From: Agrobacterium tumefaciens
GTDB lineage: Bacteria > Pseudomonadota > Alphaproteobacteria > Rhizobiales > Rhizobiaceae
NCBI RefSeq assembly: GCF_005221325.1
Contig: NZ_CP039889.1
Coordinates: 434,001 to 498,000 of the forward strand
Reading direction: 5' to 3'
DNA length: 64,000 bases
In this document: positions 49,025 through 58,647 of the stretch, piece by piece
Layout: the number at the start of each line of letters is the position of its first letter
Numbering within the stretch: position 1 is the stretch's first letter
Notes under the pieces: model-generated
The model's database searches: none
What the model was told of the DNA's origin: nothing
Seen by the model: only the letters and a program-made list of their open reading frames with translations
Program-made: the position numbers and the translations under genes

Positions 49025-50281
49025 ATGAACGTCACTATCCTCGGAGCCGGCGTCGTCGGCGTGACATCTGCCTGGTATCTGGCCAAAGCCGGACACAAGG
49101 TGACGGTGATTGACCGCCAGCCGGCCGCAGCACTTGAAACCAGCTTTGCCAATGCCGGCGAGGTTTCCCCCGGTTATTCTTCGCCCTGGGCTGCCCCCGG
49201 CATTCCGATGAAGGCGATGAAATGGCTGTTCATGAAACATGCACCGCTGATCATCCGTCCGACAGCCGATCCGGCCGCCTGGCGCTGGATGAGCCAGATG
49301 CTGCGCAATTGCACCTCGGCACGTTATGCCATCAACAAGAGCCGTATGGTGCGCGTTGCCGAATATAGCCGCGATTGCCTGATGGCGCTGCGCGAAGACA
49401 CCGGCATCGAATACGACCAGCGTATGCAGGGCACACTGGAGGTGTTTCGCACCCAGAAGCAGTTCGACGCCATTGGCAAGGATGTGGACGTGCTGACGGC
49501 GGGCGGCGTGCCTTTCGAGATTCTCGACCGCGATGGCTGCGCCGCCATCGAACCGGGCCTTGCACCCGCAAAGGAAAAGATCGTCGGCGGCCTGCGACTG
49601 CCCGGCGACGAAACAGGCGACTGCTTCATGTTCACCACGGAGCTTGCCCGCATGGCCGAAGAGGCGGGCGTCACCTTCCTTTACGATACCGGCATCATGC
49701 GCCCCATCGTTGAAGGCGGCCGCATCAAGGCCGTGGAAACCACGCGCGGGCTGATGGAGGCGGATATTTTCGTGGCGGCGCTTGGCAGCTATTCGCCGCA
49801 ATTCGTGCGGCAACTCGGGCTGACCCTGCCGGTTTATCCGGTGAAGGGGTATTCCATCACGGTTCCGGTTGTGAAGGAGGAGCGCGCGCCCGTCTCCACG
49901 GTCATGGACGAGACGTTCAAGGTGGCGATCACCCGTCTCGGCTCACGCATCCGCGCCGGCGGCATGGCGGAAATCGCCGGTTTCAGCAAGGATTTGCCGG
50001 CCGCACGCCAGGAAACGCTCGCCCATTCGGTGGAAGACCTGTTCGGCGGCGCGGGTGATCAGAGCCAGGCGAAATTCTGGTGCGGTCTGCGCCCGATGAC
50101 GCCTGATGGCACGCCCGTCATCGGCGCCACCCGCTACAGCAATCTTTATCTCAACACCGGTCACGGCACACTCGGCTGGACCATGTCCTGCGGCTCGGCC
50201 CGGGTGCTTGCCGATTTGATCAGCGGGAACAAGCCGGAGATCGACACGCACGATCTGGCCATCAGCCGTTACGCCGCCTGA
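49025..50281 (+). CDS. dadA: D-amino acid dehydrogenase DadA
   Basis: A 418-residue FAD enzyme that oxidises D-alanine and other D-amino acids to keto acids and ammonia, passing electrons to the respiratory chain at the inner face of the membrane. It starts with the dinucleotide-binding motif '[20 protein letters not shown]', followed by '[20 protein letters not shown]'; the C-terminus has '[20 protein letters not shown]' and '[20 protein letters not shown]'. It follows alr by seven bases. A GC-rich hairpin without a T-run lies 15 bases after the stop. Confidence 0.94.
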   Translation: MNVTILGAGVVGVTSAWYLAKAGHKVTVIDRQPAAALETSFANAGEVSPGYSSPWAAPGIPMKAMKWLFMKHAPLIIRPTADPAAWRWMSQMLRNCTSARYAINKSRMVRVAEYSRDCLMALREDTGIEYDQRMQGTLEVFRTQKQFDAIGKDVDVLTAGGVPFEILDRDGCAAIEPGLAPAKEKIVGGLRLPGDETGDCFMFTTELARMAEEAGVTFLYDTGIMRPIVEGGRIKAVETTRGLMEADIFVAALGSYSPQFVRQLGLTLPVYPVKGYSITVPVVKEERAPVSTVMDETFKVAITRLGSRIRAGGMAEIAGFSKDLPAARQETLAHSVEDLFGGAGDQSQAKFWCGLRPMTPDGTPVIGATRYSNLYLNTGHGTLGWTMSCGSARVLADLISGNKPEIDTHDLAISRYAA

Positions 50282-50295
50282 GGCGAAGTAGAAGA

Positions 50296-50325
50296 GCCCC
50301 GTCCCGCCGGCCAGGCGGGATGGGC
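50296..50325. terminator. Hairpin between convergent dadA and GntR genes
   Basis: TCCCGCC and GGCGGGA, extended by GCCC and GGGC across small bulges, form a strong GC stem with a GGCCA loop. No T-run on either strand, so termination strength is uncertain. Confidence 0.5.
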
Positions 50326-50330
50326 AGTAA

Positions 50331-51041
50331 TCAAAGCGCCAGCGCGTCCTTGAGCGCCAGCCCTTCCTTCATGCGAAGGTCGAGATCGGCTTCGATATGG
50401 TCGAGATGCCGCAGCATCAGCGCACGGGCTTTTGCCGCATCCTTCGCCTCCAGCGCATCCAGAAGGTCGGCATGGTCATTATGACCGCAGCTCGAGACAC
50501 CCGAGCGACCATAGAGCGCGATGACCAGCGATGACCGCGCCACCAGCTCATCCATGAATTTTTCGAGAATGGCATTGCCGGCAAGCGAGGCGAGCATCAG
50601 GTGAAAATCGCCCGACGCCTTGATCTCCGCACGTCTGGCGGTTGGGCCGCGCTCAAGCTGATGGCGGCTTTCCTCAACCAGATGTTCCCTCAGCCGCTTC
50701 GCCGCCGTGGGCGTGATTTTTTCAATTGCCGCATCCACGACACCCGGTTCGATCAGCCGGCGTGAGGCGAAAACCTGCCGCGCCTCATCCGGCGTGGGGT
50801 TGGAAACAAAGGCGCCGCGATTACGCTCGGCCTTGACCAGACCCTCGTAGGCCAGCATCTGAAGGGCTGCGCGCACCACCGTGCGGCTGACCTCGAACAG
50901 GGTTCCCACTTCCGCTTCCGACAGCTTCGTTCCCGGTGCGAGCCGCCGGTCGACAATGGCATCACGCAGCGTATCGCGAATGGCCTGTGCACGGTCTTCA
51001 TGCGAGGAATCGGGATTGACGGTTATATGGGAAAGGCTCAT
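50331..51041 (-). CDS. GntR-family regulator, FadR/FCD subgroup
   Basis: A 236-residue regulator with an N-terminal winged helix ('RLAPGTKLSEAEVGTLFEVS', 'TVVRAALQMLAYEGLVKAER', 'NRGAFVSNP') and an all-helical FCD domain with the usual metal-binding pattern of an aspartate and histidines ('SGDFHLMLASLAG', 'HNDHADLLDALEAKD', 'MLRHLDHIEADL'). FCD regulators usually respond to organic acids. ATG 51041 has AGGA upstream; an extended in-frame start is unlikely. No gene in the same direction follows, so the target is unknown; divergent control of the BA14K-like gene is possible. Confidence 0.88.
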   Translation of the reverse strand: MSLSHITVNPDSSHEDRAQAIRDTLRDAIVDRRLAPGTKLSEAEVGTLFEVSRTVVRAALQMLAYEGLVKAERNRGAFVSNPTPDEARQVFASRRLIEPGVVDAAIEKITPTAAKRLREHLVEESRHQLERGPTARRAEIKASGDFHLMLASLAGNAILEKFMDELVARSSLVIALYGRSGVSSCGHNDHADLLDALEAKDAAKARALMLRHLDHIEADLDLRMKEGLALKDALAL

Positions 51042-51220
51042 CGGGGCGTCCTGTTTACTCTCAAGTTCTAGCGCGAAGTACGGCGCGCGCAAACAGGAAT
51101 TGCGAGCCGCCGCCGGTCCGCCACAATTCATTCAGCGCCCGTTCAGCAGCCGGGCGGTATTTCCTTAACCATCGAATTTGCAACTGGCAGCGCCCTGCCA
51201 CTTGGATGGAAGAAAACACC

Positions 51221-51724
51221 ATGTCGTCCTTTGCAGCTAAAACAGTTCTGACGATCGCTGTCGCCGCCGCCACGATCGTTCCCTTCAGCAGCGCATCCGC
51301 CGGCGACTGGGACCGCCGCAACCGTCGGGACGCCGCCATTCTGGGCGGTGTGCTCGGTCTTGCTGCCGGTGTCGCCGTCGGCTCCGCAATGTCCCGCCCG
51401 GCACCGGTGGATGATGAACGCGTCTATATCGACCCGCCCCGCCGTTATGAGCCGAGCTATGTCTATGAAGAGCCCGACTACCGCTACGATCAGCCGCAGC
51501 AGGTTTATCGGCCCGCTCCGGTCTATCGTCCGGCACCGGTTTACCGCCCGCAGCCTGTTTATGACAGCCGCCCGGTTTATGGCCAGCGCGCCACCTATCG
51601 CACCATCGAACCCTGGACCAACGCCTGGTACGACTATTGCTCGCAGCGTTACCGCAGCTTCAACTCCCGCACCGGCACGTATACGGATTATGACGGCCAG
51701 CGCCATTTCTGCGTAGCGGGTTGA
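51221..51724 (+). CDS. BA14K-like exported protein
   Basis: A 167-residue protein with a Sec signal peptide ('AAATIVPFSSASAGD'), a glycine/alanine-rich hydrophobic stretch ('AILGGVLGLAAGVAVGSAM') and a Tyr/Pro-rich middle of short repeats ('VYRPAP', 'VYRPAP', 'VYRPQP', 'VYDSRP', 'VYGQR'). The C-terminal BA14K domain 'WYDYCSQRYRSFNSRTGTYT' includes a cysteine that probably pairs with the one in 'RHFC'. The family is named from a Brucella immunoreactive protein with lectin-like properties. ATG 51221 has GGAAG eight bases upstream; an ATG 15 bases earlier is less well placed. Cell-envelope role inferred. Confidence 0.83.
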   Translation: MSSFAAKTVLTIAVAAATIVPFSSASAGDWDRRNRRDAAILGGVLGLAAGVAVGSAMSRPAPVDDERVYIDPPRRYEPSYVYEEPDYRYDQPQQVYRPAPVYRPAPVYRPQPVYDSRPVYGQRATYRTIEPWTNAWYDYCSQRYRSFNSRTGTYTDYDGQRHFCVAG

Positions 51725-51764
51725 TCGGGAAGACCTTCAACACGGATATAGCCGTTATTGTCAG

Positions 51765-51792
51765 GCCGCGGACTGAAACGTTCGCGGCTTTT
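51765..51792 (+). terminator. Probable terminator of the BA14K-like gene
   Basis: GCCGCG (51765-51770) and CGCGGC (51783-51788) pair with a 12-base loop, followed by TTTT. It lies about 40 bases after the stop and faces the convergent dctD gene. Confidence 0.5.
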
Positions 51793-51812
51793 CCGTCTGC
51801 ATCCGCGCCATT

Positions 51813-53177
51813 TCACGCCGTGCCGTTCTTCACATAATCCGTCCGGTTGATACCGTGACGTTGCAGCTTGTCGTAAAAGGTCTTGCGGGCAATGCCGAGC
51901 GTTGCGATGGTTTCCGCCACGTCTCCGTTGGACTGCTCCAGTGTTTCGCGGATGATACGCGCCTCGATCTCATCCATGCGCTCCGGCAGGGTGCCGGAAG
52001 CGGGAATTGCGGCTTGCGAGGCGGGCGCAGCCACCGGTTCTGCCTCCAGCCCCAGCACCACCCTTTCGGCGAAATGCCCGAGTTCTCGGACATTGCCCGG
52101 CCAGTCGTGGTCCTGAAGGCGGCGGGACGTGCCGGCGCTGATCTGCGGCACCGGCATGTTGAAACGGTTGGCGGCTTTGGTGACGAAATGGGAAAACAAC
52201 AGCGGAATATCCGCCTTGCGTTCGCGCAGCGGCGGAATGGACAGCGTCACCACGTTCAGCCGGTAATAGAGATCCTCGCGGAAGCTGCCGCGCTCGGCCG
52301 GATCACCGAGATCGACCTTGGCCGCCGCCACCACGCGGATATCGACAGGCCTCTCCTCGTTTGAACCGAGCGGCGAAACTTCACGCATTTCCAGCACGCG
52401 CAGCATCTTCACCTGAACCGCAAGCGGCATGCTTTCGATCTCGTCCAGAAACAGCGTGCCGCCGCTGGAATGTTCGATGCGGCCGACACGCTTTTTCTGC
52501 GCACCGGTGAAAGCCCCCGGCTCGTGGCCGAAAAGCTCGCTTTCGATCACGGTTTCCGGCAGCGCGCCGCAATTCAGCGCCACGAAATTGCCTTTCGCGC
52601 GTTTCTTGCTCCAGCGGTGTAGCGCCGTTGCCACCACTTCCTTGCCGCTGCCCGTTTCCCCCGCGACCAGCACATCCACATCCGTATCGGCAATGTGACG
52701 CAGCGTGGTGCGCAGGCGTTCCATGGCGGGCGTCTGGCCGATCAACGGCAGATCGTCCTCCGCCTGTCCCGCAGCCCGGCGAAGCGCGCGGTTTTCCAGT
52801 ACGAGACGGCGCTTTTCCAGCGCGCGACGTGCGCTTTCCACCATGCGTTCGGCGGGAAAGGGTTTCGCGATGAAATCATAGGCGCCGTTGTGAAGCGCAT
52901 CGACGGCCATCGGCACATCGCCATGGCCGGTGATGAGGATGACTGGCAGATCGGCATCGATCTTGCGGACATGGTCGAAGAATTCGAGCCCGGTCATGCC
53001 CGGCATGCGCACATCGGTGATGACGATGCCGTCAAAATCCTCATTCAGGGCCGCAAGCGCCTGCTCGGCGCGGGAAAAGGAGGTGACCGGCAATCCGTCG
53101 AGTTCCAGCGTCTGCACCATCGCCTTGCGCAGCTGCGAGTCGTCATCCACAAGGAATATGGTTCCATTCGCCGTCAT
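51813..53177 (-). CDS. dctD: DctD, sigma-54-dependent response regulator
   Basis: A 454-residue regulator. The receiver domain has the phospho-acceptor D55 in '[12 protein letters not shown]'; the AAA+ domain has Walker A 'GETGSGKE' near 173-180 and the sigma-54-contact loop GAFTGA at 221-226; a C-terminal Fis-type helix-turn-helix follows ('[20 protein letters not shown]'). Phosphorylated by DctB, it binds upstream of dctA and activates sigma-54 polymerase in response to C4-dicarboxylates. Its ATG lies one base after the dctB stop. The expected target sites and promoter are present upstream of dctA. Confidence 0.94.
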   Translation of the reverse strand: MTANGTIFLVDDDSQLRKAMVQTLELDGLPVTSFSRAEQALAALNEDFDGIVITDVRMPGMTGLEFFDHVRKIDADLPVILITGHGDVPMAVDALHNGAYDFIAKPFPAERMVESARRALEKRRLVLENRALRRAAGQAEDDLPLIGQTPAMERLRTTLRHIADTDVDVLVAGETGSGKEVVATALHRWSKKRAKGNFVALNCGALPETVIESELFGHEPGAFTGAQKKRVGRIEHSSGGTLFLDEIESMPLAVQVKMLRVLEMREVSPLGSNEERPVDIRVVAAAKVDLGDPAERGSFREDLYYRLNVVTLSIPPLRERKADIPLLFSHFVTKAANRFNMPVPQISAGTSRRLQDHDWPGNVRELGHFAERVVLGLEAEPVAAPASQAAIPASGTLPERMDEIEARIIRETLEQSNGDVAETIATLGIARKTFYDKLQRHGINRTDYVKNGTA

Positions 53178-53178
53178 G

Positions 53179-55020
53179 TCACGCTCGCTTCAGATATACG
53201 GAAAAAGACGTGCCCGCCCCGCTGCTCATCACCTCGATACGACCGCCATAATCGGAAGCGATATCGTTGGAGATGACGAGGCCAAGGCCGAGGCCGCTTT
53301 CCTTTGATGTATTGAAAGGTGAAAAAAGCTGGGCACGGATGGCTTCCGGAATGCCGGTGCCATTATCGCTGACCGAAATCACGACCATGTCGCCCTCCTC
53401 CCGCACGCGCACCTCGACATGCGCGGTGTCAATCGTTTCCGTGGCTTCCAGCGCGTTTTGCAGGAGATTGATGAGGATTTGCTCGAGCCGGATACGGCTG
53501 CCTAGCACCTTCAGATCCTGATCCGGCAAGGCGATATCCAGCGCATCCATCTGCCCGGAAAAACGGCTGCGCAACAGCACGACCGCGCCTTCGATAACCA
53601 GCCTGGCGCTCACGGGTTCGGCAGCGGTGCGGCCCTTGCGCGCCAGTATCTTAAGGTCGGTGGTAATGGTGCCGATACGCTCGGTGAGAGCGGCGATGTC
53701 TTGCAGATTTTCGGTGGCTTCGGCCAGACGATCGCGTTTCAGCAACGTGCGGGCGTTGTCGGCAAAAGCGCGGATGGTCGCCACCGGCTGGTTGATTTCA
53801 TGCGCCACGCCTGCCGCCACCTGGCCCAGAATGGAAAGGCGGTTGGCCTGCACCAGTTCGTGCTGCACATTGCGCAACTCGCCGGTGGTCTTTTCATGCA
53901 GGGTGATTTCGGCCTGCAGATGATCGCGCGTTTTCGTCAGGTCACGGGTTCGTTCCTGCACCTTCATTTCCAGTTCAGTGCGGGCGCGCTGTTCCTCTTC
54001 TTTTTCCCTGAGCGCCTTGTGCCTGCGCCACAGCCAGAGTGCGGAAAGCGCCATCAGCGGCATCAATGTCGCCAGCGCCACCACCCTGCCCTCGCGGATT
54101 GTGGCATTCAGCGCCGGTGCGACGGGCTGCAGATAATGCAGGGTCCATGAAGTCGTCGGCACCGGCATTTCCAGCTGCAGATAATCGCCGCGCTCGCGCC
54201 CCGGTCCATCGACATGGACGAGTGGAACGCCATCGCCCGACGACCGGGCCGCCCTAAATGGCAGGGTCGCAAGCGTCTCATTGCCGAATTGCAGGCTTTC
54301 GGCGATGATCTTCCGCTGCGCCTCGTCGATGGGCGCAACGGTCTTGAAACGCCACTCCGGCACGCTCGTCATCAGCACGACGCCGTTCCTATCGACCACA
54401 TAGACCGGTTTGCCGCCGATGTTCCAGTCTGCCTCCAAGCGGTTGAATTCCACCTTGGCAATGACGACGCCGAGCGGCCGCCCGTCGCCGGCATCGATGC
54501 GGCGGGAAATATAAAGACCCGGCCGGCGGCTGACATTGCCCAGCGCATAATGTTCGGACATGCCCGTCTTCATCGCCGCCTGGAAATATTCGCGGAAGGC
54601 ATAATTAGAACCAACGAAGCTGTCGTCCTGCCGCCAGTTGCTGGAGGCAATGGTCAACCCGGTCGGCCCGGTGACATAGATCACCGACGACTGCGTGCCT
54701 TCGATCAGGCCTTCCAGCTTGCGGTTCAGCCGGTCGAGGGCGGGCGGACCACCGCCATCAAGCGCGGCGGCGAGATCGGGATCACCCGACAGGACCAGCG
54801 GAATGGCGCGCGGCCGCTCCAGCGCGACGTTCAAAAGCGCGATCTTCAGTTCGGCATCCGTGGAGGCCTCGGAGGCGGCGGTACGTATCGCCTGGCGACG
54901 GGCGAATTCATCGGCCACCAGCAGAGCACCCAGGCTGACCAGCAGCCACAGGCCGGCCAGCGCCAGCCATTGCGCCCGCCGTTTCGCCTGGGAATGAGGT
55001 GCCTGATCCTGATAGGTCAT
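53179..55020 (-). CDS. dctB: DctB, C4-dicarboxylate sensor histidine kinase
   Basis: A 613-residue membrane kinase. Two membrane segments (about residues 20-40 and 310-330) enclose a periplasmic double-PAS sensor ('[20 protein letters not shown]', '[20 protein letters not shown]'). A coiled-coil linker is followed by the H-box '[20 protein letters not shown]' and a catalytic domain with '[15 protein letters not shown]' and '[18 protein letters not shown]'. It senses succinate, fumarate or malate outside and phosphorylates DctD. I start at ATG 55020; the site lacks a good Shine-Dalgarno, but the longer frame runs back through the dctA promoter region. Confidence 0.93.
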   Translation of the reverse strand: MTYQDQAPHSQAKRRAQWLALAGLWLLVSLGALLVADEFARRQAIRTAASEASTDAELKIALLNVALERPRAIPLVLSGDPDLAAALDGGGPPALDRLNRKLEGLIEGTQSSVIYVTGPTGLTIASSNWRQDDSFVGSNYAFREYFQAAMKTGMSEHYALGNVSRRPGLYISRRIDAGDGRPLGVVIAKVEFNRLEADWNIGGKPVYVVDRNGVVLMTSVPEWRFKTVAPIDEAQRKIIAESLQFGNETLATLPFRAARSSGDGVPLVHVDGPGRERGDYLQLEMPVPTTSWTLHYLQPVAPALNATIREGRVVALATLMPLMALSALWLWRRHKALREKEEEQRARTELEMKVQERTRDLTKTRDHLQAEITLHEKTTGELRNVQHELVQANRLSILGQVAAGVAHEINQPVATIRAFADNARTLLKRDRLAEATENLQDIAALTERIGTITTDLKILARKGRTAAEPVSARLVIEGAVVLLRSRFSGQMDALDIALPDQDLKVLGSRIRLEQILINLLQNALEATETIDTAHVEVRVREEGDMVVISVSDNGTGIPEAIRAQLFSPFNTSKESGLGLGLVISNDIASDYGGRIEVMSSGAGTSFSVYLKRA

Positions 55021-55026
55021 GGGATG

Positions 55027-55055
55027 ATTGTGCGGATTTACACACGGACCGCAAG
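55027..55055 (+). promoter_or_regulatory. Weaker candidate DctD upstream site
   Basis: TTGTGCGG at 55028-55035 and ACCGCAAG at 55048-55055, with ACACAC between, resemble half-sites of the strong palindrome at 55060-55081. Paired DctD sites upstream of dctA are known in rhizobia. Confidence 0.4.
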
Positions 55056-55059
55056 AGAT

Positions 55060-55081
55060 TTTGTCCGGAATTCCGCACAAA
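55060..55081. promoter_or_regulatory. DctD upstream activating site
   Basis: A 22-bp palindrome running from TTTGTCCGGAA to TTCCGCACAAA, symmetric except for one mismatched pair. It lies about 75-90 bases upstream of the sigma-54 promoter of dctA, the spacing typical of enhancer sites, and matches my recollection of rhizobial DctD sites (TGTGCGGAAATCCGCACA type). Confidence 0.75.
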
Positions 55082-55152
55082 CGGCCGCGAGCCGGCGAAG
55101 CTTCAATAAAAACTACTTTTGAAATCAGCCGGTTACGGCAAATAAGCAAGTC

Positions 55153-55168
55153 TGGCATGCGCATTGCA
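55153..55168 (+). promoter_or_regulatory. Sigma-54 promoter of dctA
   Basis: TGGCATGCGCATTGCA, fitting TGGCACG-N4-TTGCW with GG and GC of the -24 and -12 elements correctly spaced. Transcription should start near 55180, leaving a leader of about 78 bases before dctA. Confidence 0.9.
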
Positions 55169-55256
55169 CATGACTCCGCAATCGGCACGAAGCCGTCAAC
55201 GACACGGCGATCCCGGGAGGCCAATAAAGGCAGGGTGAGGCCGAGGAGGAAAAAAC

Positions 55257-56603
55257 ATGATCGATACGACAGCCGTGGCCGCAGGCCACGCCAAGCAGCC
55301 ATTTTACAAGCACCTGTATTTTCAGGTTCTCGTGGCCATCATCGCCGGTATCGCGCTCGGCCATTTCTATCCGGCCTTCGGCGAACAGCTGAAGCCGCTC
55401 GGCGACGGCTTCATCCGCCTCGTCAAGATGATCATCGCTCCCGTCATCTTCCTCACCGTCGCAACCGGCATTGCCGGCATGAATGACATGAAGAAGGTTG
55501 GCCGCGTGGCCGGCAAGGCCATGATCTACTTCCTGGTCTTCTCCACCCTCGCGCTGGTTGTCGGCCTCATCGTCGCCAATACCGTGCAGCCGGGTGCCGG
55601 CATGAACATCGATCCGTCCACGCTGGATGCCAAGGCCGTCGCGACCTACGCCGACAAGGCCCATGAGCAGACCATCACCGGCTTCCTGATGAACATCATC
55701 CCGACCACCATCGTCGGCGCATTTGCCAGCGGTGACATTCTGCAGGTGCTGTTCTTCTCGGTTCTGTTCGGCATCGCGCTCGGCATCGTCGGTGAAAAGG
55801 GCAAGCCCGTCACCGATTTCATGCATGCCATGATGTACCCGATCTTCAAGCTGGTCGCGATCCTGATGAAAGCCGCCCCCATCGGTGCTTTCGGCGCCAT
55901 GGCGTTTACCATCGGCAAATACGGCATCTCCTCCGTCACCAACCTCGCCATGCTGATCGGCACCTTCTACATCACGTCCGCATTGTTCGTGTTCGTGGTT
56001 CTGGGCGCAGTCTGCCGTTATAACGGCTTCTCCATCGTCGCGCTGATCCGCTACATCAAGGAAGAGCTGCTGCTGGTTCTCGGCACATCGTCTTCCGAAG
56101 CCGCCCTGCCCGGCCTGATGAGCAAGATGGAAAAGGCGGGCTGCAAGCGCTCCGTCGTCGGCCTCGTCATTCCCACCGGTTATTCCTTCAACCTTGACGG
56201 CACCAACATCTACATGACGCTGGCCGCCCTCTTCATCGCCCAGGCAACCGGTATCCACCTGTCCTTCGGCGAACAGATCCTGCTGCTGCTCGTGGCCATG
56301 CTCTCTTCCAAGGGTGCTGCCGGCATCACCGGCGCTGGTTTCATCACGCTTGCGGCCACACTGTCAGTCGTGCCTTCGGTTCCGGTCGCCGGCATGGCGC
56401 TGATCCTCGGCATCGACCGCTTCATGTCGGAATGCCGCGCGCTCACCAACTTCGTCGGTAATGCGGTTGCCACCATCGTCGTTGCCCGCTGGGAAGGCGA
56501 ACTCGATCAGGACCAGCTCTCGCGCGTCCTGAGCGGCAAGGAAGAATTCACGAGCATCGCGGATGTGGACCAGCTTCCGGCTTCGGTTCAGCCCGCCGAA
56601 TAA
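55257..56603 (+). CDS. dctA: DctA, C4-dicarboxylate:cation symporter
   Basis: A 448-residue inner-membrane symporter of the glutamate/dicarboxylate (DAACS) family. Clear segments: '[20 protein letters not shown]', '[20 protein letters not shown]', the serine-rich hairpin '[20 protein letters not shown]', '[20 protein letters not shown]' with the cation-site motif, and '[20 protein letters not shown]'. It imports succinate, fumarate and malate with protons. The promoter is sigma-54-type with DctD sites, and the gene is divergent from dctBD, the classic rhizobial arrangement. Confidence 0.96.
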   Translation: MIDTTAVAAGHAKQPFYKHLYFQVLVAIIAGIALGHFYPAFGEQLKPLGDGFIRLVKMIIAPVIFLTVATGIAGMNDMKKVGRVAGKAMIYFLVFSTLALVVGLIVANTVQPGAGMNIDPSTLDAKAVATYADKAHEQTITGFLMNIIPTTIVGAFASGDILQVLFFSVLFGIALGIVGEKGKPVTDFMHAMMYPIFKLVAILMKAAPIGAFGAMAFTIGKYGISSVTNLAMLIGTFYITSALFVFVVLGAVCRYNGFSIVALIRYIKEELLLVLGTSSSEAALPGLMSKMEKAGCKRSVVGLVIPTGYSFNLDGTNIYMTLAALFIAQATGIHLSFGEQILLLLVAMLSSKGAAGITGAGFITLAATLSVVPSVPVAGMALILGIDRFMSECRALTNFVGNAVATIVVARWEGELDQDQLSRVLSGKEEFTSIADVDQLPASVQPAE

Positions 56604-56656
56604 TACGACCTCCCAAGGTCCTGCCTGCTCCGGTCCGTCCGGACAGGCCTCGCATG

Positions 56657-56691
56657 AAGGCCGGTGTATCCTGTGGATGCACCGGCCTTTC
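56657..56691 (+). terminator. Terminator of dctA
   Basis: AAGGCCGGTG (56657-56666) and CACCGGCCTT (56680-56689) form a perfect 10-bp stem with a 13-base loop, followed by a short T-run. It lies 54 bases after the dctA stop. Confidence 0.75.
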
Positions 56692-56780
56692 ATCGTTCCG
56701 GCCCTGAACGAAAACAGTTTTATCGACCTGACGATGCTATAGAGCCAGACAGGGCGCAATACGATAAACGGAGTGGCCGC

Positions 56781-57218
56781 ATGAAGAACGTGTTTCTGGC
56801 CTGGCAATTCTGGGCGCTGCTATCTGCGGCTTTCGCGGCACTGACCGCCATCTTCGCCAAGATCGGCATCGAAAACGTCAATTCCGATTTCGCCACCTTC
56901 ATCCGCACCATCGTTATTCTCGCCGCCGCGGGCCTGATGGTTTATATCACCGGCAACTGGCAGCAACCCTCCAGCATTTCCGGGCGGACCTGGTTGTTCC
57001 TCGTGCTTTCGGGTCTGGCGACCGGCGCATCGTGGATATGTTATTTCCGGGCGCTGAAGATTGGCGATGCCGCCCGCGTCGCGCCCATCGACAAGCTGAG
57101 CGTCGTCTTCGTCGCCGTCTTTGCGGTACTGTTTCTGGGAGAAAGACTGTCGCTGCCCAATTGGCTCGGCGTCGTGCTGATTGCCTGCGGTGCGGTGCTT
57201 GTGGCCTACAGGGGATAG
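56781..57218 (+). CDS. Half-size EamA/DMT-type membrane protein
   Basis: A 145-residue protein with five hydrophobic segments: a single EamA unit ('WALLSAAFAALTAIFAKIGI', 'ATGASWICYFRALKIGDAAR', 'VAPIDKLSVVFVAVFAVLFL', 'GERLSLPNWLGVVLIACGAV'). Most DMT exporters carry two such units, so this should act as a dimer; single-unit members are known (COG2510 type). ATG 56781 has GGAG eight bases upstream. Substrate unknown. A perfect hairpin separates it from the convergent aminotransferase gene. Confidence 0.87.
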   Translation: MKNVFLAWQFWALLSAAFAALTAIFAKIGIENVNSDFATFIRTIVILAAAGLMVYITGNWQQPSSISGRTWLFLVLSGLATGASWICYFRALKIGDAARVAPIDKLSVVFVAVFAVLFLGERLSLPNWLGVVLIACGAVLVAYRG

Positions 57219-57221
57219 AAA

Positions 57222-57246
57222 GCATCGGCCGGATACCGGCCGATGC
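57222..57246. terminator. Hairpin between convergent EamA and aminotransferase genes
   Basis: GCATCGGCCGG and CCGGCCGATGC form a perfect 11-bp stem with a 3-base loop. No long T-run on either side; its position between two convergent stops suggests bidirectional termination. Confidence 0.55.
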
Positions 57247-57259
57247 GATTCCCAAGTCC

Positions 57260-58612
57260 TCAGCCCCTTGCCGCCAGTGCGTTATCGAGACCGCGCTTGA
57301 CGCCGGCAAACAGCTCATCCAGTTGCTCGGCCGTGATGATCAGCGGCGGGCAGAAGCAGATGGATTCACCGATCGGCCGGGTGATGACACCTTCGCTCTC
57401 GATCGCCGCGGCCAGCGCCAGCGTCGTATCGCCCGGTTTCGTGTCCTCCCATGGCTTCACCTCCAGCGCACCGAGAAGGCCGATGCCGCGCGAGGAATGA
57501 ATAAGCGGGTGATCGGCAAGCGCCTTCAGATGATCGAGGAATTTGCCCTCCAGCCGGGCGACATTTCCGACGAGATCGCGCTCCTGAATGATCTTCAGGT
57601 TTTCGAGGCCCACCGCCGTCGCGACCGGATGGCCAGAGGCGGTGTAACCATGACCAAAGGAGCCGATACGGTCTGATTCATCGGCGATCGGCTGGTAGAA
57701 ACTGTCGTTCATGATGATCGCCGAAAGCGGCATATAGGACGACGAAATCTGCTTGGAGACGACAAGCACGTCGGGCTTGATGTCATAGGTCTCGCAGGCA
57801 AACATCTTGCCGGTGCGGCCAAAACCGCAAATGACTTCATCCACGACAAGCAGGATGTCGTATTTCTTCAGGATCGCCTGCACGCCTTCCCAATACCCTT
57901 CCGGCGGCAGGAGAACACCGCCGGCACCCATCACCGGCTCACCCCAGAAGGCGGCAACGGTTTCGGGACCTTCGCGGAGAATCAGGTCTTCCAGCTCCTT
58001 CAGGATACGCGCGGTGAAATCCGCCTCGCTTTCCCCTTCCTTTCCGAAATGCACATAAGACGGGCAGGCCGTATGCAGCATACGATCGAGCGGCAGGTCG
58101 AAGCTCTCATGGTTGCGCGGCAGGCCGGTGATCGAGGCGGATGCGATCGTCACGCCATGATAGCCCTTGATGCGGCCGATGATCTTTTTCTTGTGCTTCT
58201 TGTCCAGCGCATTCGAGCGATACCAGACCATCTTGGCAACGAGATCGTTGGCCTCGGAGCCGGAGGAGGTGAAATGCACCTTGGACATCGGCACCGGTGA
58301 AAGCTCGATCAGCAGTTCGGCCAGATCGACGGACGGGCCATGGGTCTTATAGGAAAAGGTGTGGTAATAGGGCAGCTTCTGCATCTGCTTCGTTGCCGCT
58401 TCCACCAGCCGCTGTTCACCGAAACCGAGCGCCACCGACCAAAGCCCCGCCATCGCCTCGATATAGCGCTTGCCGCTGCTATCGGTGACATAGATGCCCT
58501 CGCCGCTTTCGATCACCAGACCGCCGGTCTTTTCGAATTTGCGCAGGTTGACGTTCGGGTGCATCTGATAGGCGATATCGCGTGCCTCGACGGAATTGGG
58601 CAGGATGGTCAT
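57260..58612 (-). CDS. Class III omega-aminotransferase (amine/beta-alanine:pyruvate type)
   Basis: A 450-residue fold-type I PLP enzyme. Motifs: 'GLWSVALGFGEQRLVEAATK', 'VHFTSSGSEANDLVAKMVWY', 'IGRIKGYHGVTIASASITGL', 'DILLVVDEVICGFGRTGKMF' with the PLP-binding aspartate, and the PLP lysine in 'VVSKQISSSYMPLSAII'. It resembles putrescine/GABA/beta-alanine:pyruvate aminotransferases and (S)-selective omega-transaminases, moving an amino group from a primary amine or omega-amino acid to pyruvate. It is followed in the same direction by an SDR gene upstream at 59382, which may act on the aldehyde or alcohol. Exact substrate unknown. Confidence 0.9.
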   Translation of the reverse strand: MTILPNSVEARDIAYQMHPNVNLRKFEKTGGLVIESGEGIYVTDSSGKRYIEAMAGLWSVALGFGEQRLVEAATKQMQKLPYYHTFSYKTHGPSVDLAELLIELSPVPMSKVHFTSSGSEANDLVAKMVWYRSNALDKKHKKKIIGRIKGYHGVTIASASITGLPRNHESFDLPLDRMLHTACPSYVHFGKEGESEADFTARILKELEDLILREGPETVAAFWGEPVMGAGGVLLPPEGYWEGVQAILKKYDILLVVDEVICGFGRTGKMFACETYDIKPDVLVVSKQISSSYMPLSAIIMNDSFYQPIADESDRIGSFGHGYTASGHPVATAVGLENLKIIQERDLVGNVARLEGKFLDHLKALADHPLIHSSRGIGLLGALEVKPWEDTKPGDTTLALAAAIESEGVITRPIGESICFCPPLIITAEQLDELFAGVKRGLDNALAARG

Positions 58613-58647
58613 CGATAAGGGCTCCGTTTCGGTTGATGGCTGTGGCG

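Noticed and set aside
55125..56258. 377-codon minus-strand frame opposite dctA
   Set aside because: Acidic, Gly/His-rich antisense of a membrane transporter, and it would occupy the sigma-54 promoter region.
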